A DNA stretch of 26,872 nucleotides. Source: a virus. The stretch spans positions 1 through 26,872 of the IMG/VR virus record IMGVR_UViG_3300032288_004259, one strand, 5' to 3'. Below are positions 23,399 through 26,872 of this stretch, piece after piece. Below the pieces are notes generated by a model. It ran no database searches. It saw nothing but the letters and a program-made list of their open reading frames with translations, and had not been told where the DNA came from. The position numbers and the translations under genes are program-made. Numbering within the stretch: position 1 is the stretch's first letter; the number at the start of each line of letters is the position of its first letter.

Positions 23399-23604
23399 TG
23401 GGCGTTATTAATTACGTTGAGCGTGCTCCGATGACACGGGCAGAACGCTGGAAAAAGCAGGACCAAGAACGCAAGTCTCGTGAATCTAACAACGATGTAA
23501 CGACTGCGGCGGTTGTCGGGTATTCCGCTTACAAAGCTGGCGAGGCATCTGGGGATGCTGTTTCTTCTGCCTTAGACAATACAGATAGTTCATCTGATGA
23601 ATAA
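23398..23604 (+). CDS. Small hypothetical protein
   Basis: The 68 residues are coupled to the previous stop by TAATG, with GGAGAAGAA upstream. The N-terminus (NYVERAPMTRAERWKKQDQE) is basic and helical, the middle VTTAAVVGYSAYKAGEASGD is Ala/Gly-rich, and the end is Ser/Asp-rich (SSALDNTDSSSDE). No family is recognised. Confidence 0.6.
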   Translation: MGVINYVERAPMTRAERWKKQDQERKSRESNNDVTTAAVVGYSAYKAGEASGDAVSSALDNTDSSSDE

Positions 23605-23615
23605 ATGGGTATGAC

Positions 23616-24023
23616 ATGAAGTATGATCCTATTGAGCAAGCTCGTCTGATCTATGAGGCCCAGCCAACGGCCTATAATGCCTCTGCCTATCAGCTTGCCG
23701 TGCAACTGGCGGCCCTAAGGACAGAGTTGGAACAGAACCTGAAAGCTGCCAAAGAAGACCGAGCCAATGCTAAGTCTGAAATGCTTTTCTACACGAGCAT
23801 GGCTGACAAATATCGCTGGCAACCTATAGAGACGGCGCCGAAAGATGGCGATGAAATCCTAACCTATGGCAAGGATGACGAGGGCGAGGAATATTTCTGG
23901 GTCAGCGGCTGGTGGCCTTTTCCAACCCACGAAAAAGGATCTTGGACCTGTTGGCATAATTCTGACTGGGCAACTCATTGGATGCCCCTGCCCGAACGAC
24001 CGGAAGAGCCGACCGATGCCTGA
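23616..24023 (+). CDS. DUF551-domain protein with helical N-terminal extension
   Basis: This 135-aa protein combines a helical N-terminal half (YQLAVQLAALRTELEQNLK) with a DUF551 domain from residue ~68: WQPIETAPKDGDEILTYGKD, VSGWWPFPTHEKGS, and WATHWMPLPERP. The start Trp-Gln-Pro-Ile-Glu-Thr-Ala-Pro and the end His-Trp-Met-Pro-Leu-Pro are the family hallmarks. DUF551 is common in phage early regions, and its function is unknown. A second DUF551 protein lies two genes downstream and shares a 23-nt identical stretch at the domain start. Confidence 0.8.
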   Translation: MKYDPIEQARLIYEAQPTAYNASAYQLAVQLAALRTELEQNLKAAKEDRANAKSEMLFYTSMADKYRWQPIETAPKDGDEILTYGKDDEGEEYFWVSGWWPFPTHEKGSWTCWHNSDWATHWMPLPERPEEPTDA

Positions 24024-24231
24024 TCCTGACTGGCTGGGCAAAACCTTCGCCCAAGAGAAATGGACGCCAGAGAAACGGCAATATGTCCTAGACCAACTGG
24101 CTAAGGGCAGGAAAGTTCCAGACATCGCCAGGGAACTTCTGGTACCTCCCGGCCAATTAAGAACAGCTATGCGATACCACCGAGCCAAAGGGGAAGGGCA
24201 TGAGTGAGTGGCAACCTATAGAGACGGCGCC
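23817..24231 (+). repeat. 23-nt direct repeat at the starts of two DUF551 domains
   Basis: Positions 23817-23839 and 24209-24231 are identical and encode WQPIETAP in both DUF551 genes, including wobble positions. The rest of the two genes is much less similar at DNA level. Confidence 0.85.
24016..24207 (+). CDS. Small helix-turn-helix protein
   Basis: The start at 24016 overlaps the end of the DUF551 gene by 8 nt and gives 63 aa; the longer in-frame version from 23866 lies inside that gene and is rejected. WTPEKRQYVLDQLAKGRKVP, DIARELLVPPGQLRTAMRYH is a three-helix HTH layout: 'W-T-x-E-K/R' opening, then 'x-IA-x-EL' and a recognition helix. It resembles the N-terminal domain of homeodomain-like or GcrA-type regulators. 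It probably binds DNA and could regulate the operon or the repeat region just downstream, but the target is unknown. Confidence 0.65.
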   Translation: MPDPDWLGKTFAQEKWTPEKRQYVLDQLAKGRKVPDIARELLVPPGQLRTAMRYHRAKGEGHE

Positions 24232-24502
24232 TCATGATGGAACCTGGATACTCGTCACAGGGTTTCGCCAACAGCACAACGGACCAATTAGCCATATGTT
24301 TGCTGTAGCTGCCTTCTTCCCCCGCAGCGAAAAGAACCCAATGGGACCCTATGAGTGGTTCTATGGAATAAAAAGAGAGCAATACATAGACAGCCCTACC
24401 CACTGGATGCCGCTACCCAACCAGCTGCCACCCAAGCCTGTCAAACCCAAAAGGCAACTCCAAGTGGTTACCCTGCCAAAAAGAAACATCAAAAAACCCT
24501 AG
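24200..24502 (+). CDS. DUF551-domain protein, last gene of the operon
   Basis: This 100-residue protein starts directly with the DUF551 domain: SEWQPIETAPHDGTWILVTG, FAVAAFFPRSEKN, and SPTHWMPLPNQ, followed by a basic tail (KPVKPKRQLQVVTLPKRN) that may bind nucleic acid. The start overlaps the HTH gene by 8 nt; GGGGAAGGG is the Shine-Dalgarno. It is a paralogue of the 135-aa DUF551 gene. One GGGACCC motif (24343-24349) already occurs inside it. Function unknown. Confidence 0.8.
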   Translation: MSEWQPIETAPHDGTWILVTGFRQQHNGPISHMFAVAAFFPRSEKNPMGPYEWFYGIKREQYIDSPTHWMPLPNQLPPKPVKPKRQLQVVTLPKRNIKKP

Positions 24503-24566
24503 CGAGACAAGACAGGACAAACCAAGACATTTGTCCCAATCAGTCCCAGCCAAGCAGGACAGACAA

Positions 24567-24590
24567 GGACAAAACCCTATAGGGTTGTCC
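24567..24590. repeat. Palindrome around AACCCTATAGGGTT
   Basis: A perfect 14-bp palindrome at 24573-24586 extends, with one extra base, to outer arms GGACAA/TTGTCC. It lies at the left edge of the repeat region. It may be a protein-binding site. No U-tract follows, so it is not a terminator. Confidence 0.6.
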
Positions 24591-24723
24591 AAATGTCCGA
24601 GGCCGACAGGGACCCAAAAAACCTAGCCAAAAAATGGGGTAAGTTTTTAGGACCCTTCCTAAATGGGGTGGGGGCTTTGGGAAAAGTTTGGCCGAAAACC
24701 CGGTAACAGGGACCCATATTGCC

Positions 24724-24751
24724 TTGCCAAAACAATGATTTGCAGTATAAT
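24724..24751 (+). promoter_or_regulatory. Sigma-70 promoter for a possible small RNA
   Basis: TTGCCA at 24724-24729 and a perfect TATAAT at 24746-24751 with a 16-nt spacer. A GGGACCC motif begins at the next base and covers the expected start site, so a protein bound there could repress it. Confidence 0.7.
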
Positions 24752-24757
24752 GGGACC

Positions 24758-24824
24758 CACAAGTGCCATACTTGTACTTCCTAAGCCGTCAGGGGGACTG
24801 GACGCCCTCTGGCGGCTTTTTCTT
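24758..24824 (+). ncRNA. Candidate ~67-nt small RNA between a promoter and a terminator
   Basis: Transcription from the promoter at 24724-24751 should start near 24758. The RNA would hold a first hairpin (ACAAGT/ACTTGT, 24759-24775), a short single-stranded stretch, and then the intrinsic terminator at 24783-24824. No start codon with a ribosome site is present. It could be an antisense or primer-type regulator of the locus; the 5' end is a prediction. Confidence 0.5.
24783..24824 (+). terminator. Strong rho-independent terminator
   Basis: AAGCCG and CGGCTT close a long stem (inner arms CAGGGGG and GCCCTCTG with a bulge), followed by TTTTTCTT. It ends both the plus-strand operon read-through and the short RNA starting near 24758. 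Confidence 0.85.
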
Positions 24825-25133
24825 GGCTGGGACAAAAAGGGACCCAAGTCAAAAGGGGACCCATAGGCCATACCCCTATATAGAGGGACCCATACCCCAT
24901 AAGGGGAAATACAAACACACATGGGGACACAGGGACCCAAAGGGACCCATTGGGAGGGGGACCCACTCCGGGGTTTGGTCATAATTTGCGAAATTAGAAG
25001 GCGGGGTTCAGGACCCAAGATAGGCCCGGCCTCTTTCTATTGGGGTGTGCCACCCGGTTTGGGCATAGGGACCCTCCCCAGGCGATCCCGCCCATATCGG
25101 GCGCTTGCCCAGGATGGGTTTGCTCGCCCGGAT

Positions 25134-25149
25134 TGTTTCACGTGAAACC
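25134..25149. promoter_or_regulatory. parS: parS-type ParB-binding palindrome
   Basis: TGTTTCACGTGAAACC matches the chromosomal parS consensus TGTTNCACGTGAAACA at all defined positions except the last. It contains the perfect 14-bp palindrome GTTTCACGTGAAAC (25135-25148). ParB/Spo0J binds this sequence and spreads as a CTP clamp. A 14-bp exact match is expected about 1 in 10,000 times in a window this size. No parA or parB is in the window, so the host protein or one coded elsewhere would have to bind. Confidence 0.8.
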
Positions 25150-25264
25150 ATATTGGGCATCCAGGCGCTGGCTGGGCGAAGGTGCTCATAATGAGTTGGC
25201 GCAATGCAGCATGGCATGGCGCTTGCCCTATCTGTTAAGTTGTAGCTTGCATGTAAGGCGAGGC

Positions 25265-25927
25265 TTAATCCTTTGCCTCGCTCCACTCTCCCTCCAGCGC
25301 ATCACTAGAGCCGGAGCGCGCAGATTGCAGCGCAATGCGGAGGATTTGCCTTTGCTCATCTGAGAGGGATTCGGCATTTATTGTTACAGCTGCCATCTGG
25401 ATTGGCGCGCCATTCGGGCCCGATATCTCCACTCTCTTAGTCTTATCGGCATATGAGCGAGGCTTTAAGCGCTCCGCATACCAACGCCAAGTGTCGCTTG
25501 CGAGCTTTGCCGCTTGCACCCGCGCAGGATCAATCCTCTCTGTTTTGTTGCGCTCTGCCTCCTCCAGAAGGCGCAGAGGGATAGCTATTGCCTCAGATGC
25601 AGCGTGCTCCGCATAAGCCTCGCGAGCGCGCGCGAGACGCTCCGGAAAATCTCTCTTAAGCCCCTCTTCACTCCTCTCCCAATCCCAGAGAGTCGAGCGC
25701 GGAATATCCAGCATGTCGCAAGCGAGCGTGATGCTTATTCCCTCTGCCATGAGCCGGAATAGTGTCTCTGCCTTGTGCTCACTGTATGAGCTTGGACGCC
25801 CCAGTCTCTTTTCAGCCTTTTCTAGAGCTTTGCGCTGATACTCTTGCAGGGCCCCTTGCAAGTGCTCTCTCATCTCTCCTCCGGAAGGTCTGCGGAGCTC
25901 TTTCACCTTGATTGCTTTGCCGCTCAT
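25265..25927 (-). CDS. terS: Terminase small subunit, Sf6 gp1-like
   Basis: The 220-aa protein starts at the ATG at 25927 after CAGGGATAA. The N-terminus is basic and Gly/Arg-rich. GRPSSYSEHKAETLFRLMAE then GISITLACDMLDIPRSTLWD form the helix-turn-helix (about residues 42-82) that recognises pac DNA. A helical oligomerisation core follows (ARAREAYAEHAASEAIAIPL, DPARVQAAKLASDTWRWYAE), ending in RLKPRSYADKTKRVEISG, a hallmark of these small subunits. The oligomer should select phage DNA and activate TerL. Unusually, terL lies about 5 kb away, with a plus-strand operon and the repeat region between them. Confidence 0.85.
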   Translation of the reverse strand: MSGKAIKVKELRRPSGGEMREHLQGALQEYQRKALEKAEKRLGRPSSYSEHKAETLFRLMAEGISITLACDMLDIPRSTLWDWERSEEGLKRDFPERLARAREAYAEHAASEAIAIPLRLLEEAERNKTERIDPARVQAAKLASDTWRWYAERLKPRSYADKTKRVEISGPNGAPIQMAAVTINAESLSDEQRQILRIALQSARSGSSDALEGEWSEAKD

Positions 25928-25995
25928 TTATCCCTGCCAGAGATTTGCTGTAGCCAGATGCGCGCGCCAATTAATCCAGCCACATCCATTCGCTG

Positions 25996-26023
25996 ATTAT
26001 ATCGCGACTCAAGCGCCAAACAA
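25996..26023 (-). promoter_or_regulatory. Promoter candidate for terS
   Basis: On the minus strand, TTGTTT (26023-26018) and a perfect TATAAT (26001-25996) are spaced 16 nt. Transcription would start near 25989, about 60 nt before the terS ATG. The -35 box is weak. Confidence 0.5.
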
Positions 26024-26182
26024 AACAAACGCCCGCTTATAGGAAACTAATCAAGACGATAGGAACGGAACGAAACGTGAAACCGGACAAGATTAATCCC
26101 GACGTGTAAAGGTAACCTAACCATGAAACGCCCGCCCATGGGCTTCTAATCGCGTTTAAATGCTATGTCGGAATCTTGACAC

Positions 26183-26214
26183 AAAAAAGGGAGAGAGCCT
26201 TTTCGCTCCCTCCC
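26183..26214 (-). terminator. Rho-independent terminator after the peptidase gene
   Basis: Read on the minus strand, GGGAGGGAGC pairs with GCTCTCTCCC (10 bp with one mismatch) around a 6-nt loop, and TTTTTT follows at once. It lies about 48 nt past the stop codon and insulates terS from the gene on the right. Confidence 0.85.
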
Positions 26215-26261
26215 AATAATTTATAGAATTGCTCAATTTTCCGATTAAATGCTCCAGCCGC

Positions 26262-26872
26262 TCATTTCAGCCATGGCGCAGATTCCATCAAATCATCTAT
26301 TGAGATTCCCCATTGCTCCAGAAAATCAGCCGTCTCTTCAGGATGATTTAAGACAAAATCATATACTGAGCGAGAGCGCTTGCGGGATTTGCGCCATATT
26401 CCTTCCTCGCGATAATCCTCCTCCCAGCCAGTGACACTAGCTGCGCTCGCATAATATGAGCGCGCAATTTTCGGCTCAGGCTTGCGCTGGATTGCCAGAG
26501 ACCGATAATCCAGCCGGAGAAGCATCTCGCGCAAATCCAGCAAATGCAGATAATCCAGAGTCTCAGATGCAGTGTGAGCATTCTCATACCCCACACTCAG
26601 ATTTGAAAGCTCTGGAACCAAATGTACGTAATTAGCAGTATCAGTGAAAATGCCATGCTCATCTGCCTTATAGCCTTTCAGGCTTTTTGAGAGAGAGCGC
26701 GCGAAAGCATCGCTCGCACATCTGCCTCCAGCCTGATGAGTAATGATTGAATCCCTGCCTTTGCGGTCAAGTGCAATCCCTGCCTGAATCCCTTCCAGAA
26801 GCTCTGGAGTATTCTCTGCAATCCATTGCGAGCCCCAGCCTCCAGACTCCTCCTCGCGATGGAAAATATATA
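26262..26872 (-). CDS. M28-like zinc peptidase-family protein, 5' end cut by window
   Basis: The frame is open from the right edge to TGA at 26262, giving 202 residues with the N-terminus missing. YIFHREEESGGWGSQW carries the Glu-Glu pair expected for the general base and a metal ligand. GIALDRKGRDSIITHQAGG, RCASDAFARSL, GIFTDTANYVHLVPELSNLS and GYENAHTASETLDYLHLL supply further conserved acidic and His residues. From memory this is the M28/M20-like peptidase type found as single genes in some phages. The substrate is unknown. The last ~60 residues, rich in basic and aromatic residues (KPEPKIARSYYASAAS), are a less conserved tail. Confidence 0.6.
   Translation of the reverse strand, partial: YIFHREEESGGWGSQWIAENTPELLEGIQAGIALDRKGRDSIITHQAGGRCASDAFARSLSKSLKGYKADEHGIFTDTANYVHLVPELSNLSVGYENAHTASETLDYLHLLDLREMLLRLDYRSLAIQRKPEPKIARSYYASAASVTGWEEDYREEGIWRKSRKRSRSVYDFVLNHPEETADFLEQWGISIDDLMESAPWLK

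Larger units (their letters stand above)
24609..25074 (+). repeat. Directional array of the heptamer GGGACCC
   Basis: Exact GGGACCC starts at 24609, 24709, 24752, 24839, 24856, 24885, 24932, 24942, 24958 and 25068, all in one orientation. Nine of the ten are followed by A, and seven are preceded by A. AGGACCC at 24649 and 25010 are near copies, and one more exact copy lies in the DUF551 gene at 24343. Chance expectation in 466 nt is about 0.03. Spacing is irregular (10 to 87 nt). Candidates are replication iterons, TerS/pac sites or regulator sites. Confidence 0.85.
24503..25264. other. Gene-free signal region between the early-type operon and terS
   Basis: I find no credible gene in these 762 bases. 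They hold a dense GGGACCC array, GGACA/TGTCC motifs near 24510-24600, a promoter-to-terminator unit, hairpins and a parS palindrome. Dyads near 25089-25110 (CGCCC/GGGCG, GGGC/GCCC) flank the parS site on the left. The decamer GCGCTTGCCC occurs at 25101-25110 and 25220-25229. Long minus-strand open frames here are by-products of the repeat. Confidence 0.75.
25928..26261. other. Intergenic region upstream of terS
   Basis: These 334 bases hold a minus-strand promoter candidate for terS, an A-rich stretch (26040-26090) with the parS half-site ACGTGAAACC at 26075-26084, a small palindrome GCCCATGGGC (26134-26143) and the terminator of the gene on its right. I see no gene. Confidence 0.6.

Noticed and set aside
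20743-24884. T7-like promoters suggested by repeated CTATAG strings (near 20744, 23824, 24216, 24577)
   Set aside because: Only the short CTATAG core is shared; no common upstream 12-15 nt element can be aligned and two copies are explained by DUF551 codons. No phage RNA polymerase gene is in the window.
24659-25018. Minus-strand 119-codon open frame across the repeat region
   Set aside because: It is rich in WVPL/GSP strings because it translates the GGGACCC repeat; it has no ribosome site and no protein-like pattern.
24609-25074. CRISPR array
   Set aside because: The unit is only 7 nt, spacing is 10-87 nt and irregular, and no cas gene is present.
25259-25280. CGAGGC/GCCTCG hairpin as a terS terminator
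   Set aside because: The stem is only six pairs, the loop is ten nt and no U-tract follows on the minus strand.
25008-25286. Minus-strand 92-codon open frame overlapping the end of terS
   Set aside because: It is an out-of-frame shadow with no Shine-Dalgarno, and it would read through the parS palindrome.
26123-26149. Eight-codon ORF MKRPPMGF as a leader peptide
   Set aside because: It is too short and has no downstream plus-strand gene; likely chance around the GCCCATGGGC palindrome.

Overview
The window is a 26.9 kb piece of a tailed-phage genome, most likely a short-tailed (podovirus-like) phage. The evidence is a complete packaging and head module on the minus strand: small terminase, large terminase, P22-type portal, scaffold and major capsid. 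It is followed by a P22 gp4-like head-to-tail adaptor and fibres. No tape measure, tail tube, sheath or baseplate gene is visible. No integrase, repressor, lysin, polymerase, tRNA or rRNA gene is recognisable. The host cannot be named from the sequence. Base composition is moderate and gene style (DUF551 proteins, small ATGA-overlapping genes) fits a phage of a Gram-negative, probably proteobacterial, host, but that is an inference.

Layout. Positions 1-20614 hold one long minus-strand late region. Read in transcription order it runs: two small coiled-coil-type genes, large terminase, a 70-aa gene, portal, an Ala-rich protein, a very basic repeat protein, a 69-aa gene, a GroES-like co-chaperonin, scaffold, an AT-hook-like protein, a head (decoration-like) protein, major capsid, a terminator, several small structural or basic proteins, virion proteins, the gp4-like adaptor, a Cys-pair protein, a collagen-like fibre, a 74-aa gene, a 1064-aa beta-repeat fibre and a truncated glycosyltransferase. 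Positions 20807-24502 hold a plus-strand operon of about fifteen very small genes, many coupled by stop/start overlaps, behind a good extended -10 promoter. Positions 24503-25264 contain no gene but are dense in signals: a directional array of the motif GGGACCC, a compact promoter-to-terminator unit that may encode a ~67-nt RNA, several dyads and a ParB-type parS palindrome. The small terminase gene (25265-25927, minus) and a truncated M28-like peptidase gene (to the right edge, minus) close the window.

How it fits together. TerS and TerL cut and package DNA through the portal into a head built from capsid protein on the scaffold. The GroES-like protein next to the scaffold may adapt the host chaperonin for capsid folding. 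The gp4-like protein plugs the head and carries the fibres. The most novel part is the non-coding region between the early-type operon and terS. Its parS site, repeat array and small-RNA candidate suggest a replication, partition or packaging-start locus, though which of these is not decided by sequence. A second theme is a set of very basic phage proteins (621, 242 and 96 aa) sharing recurring Lys/Arg-x-Gly-Gly motifs.
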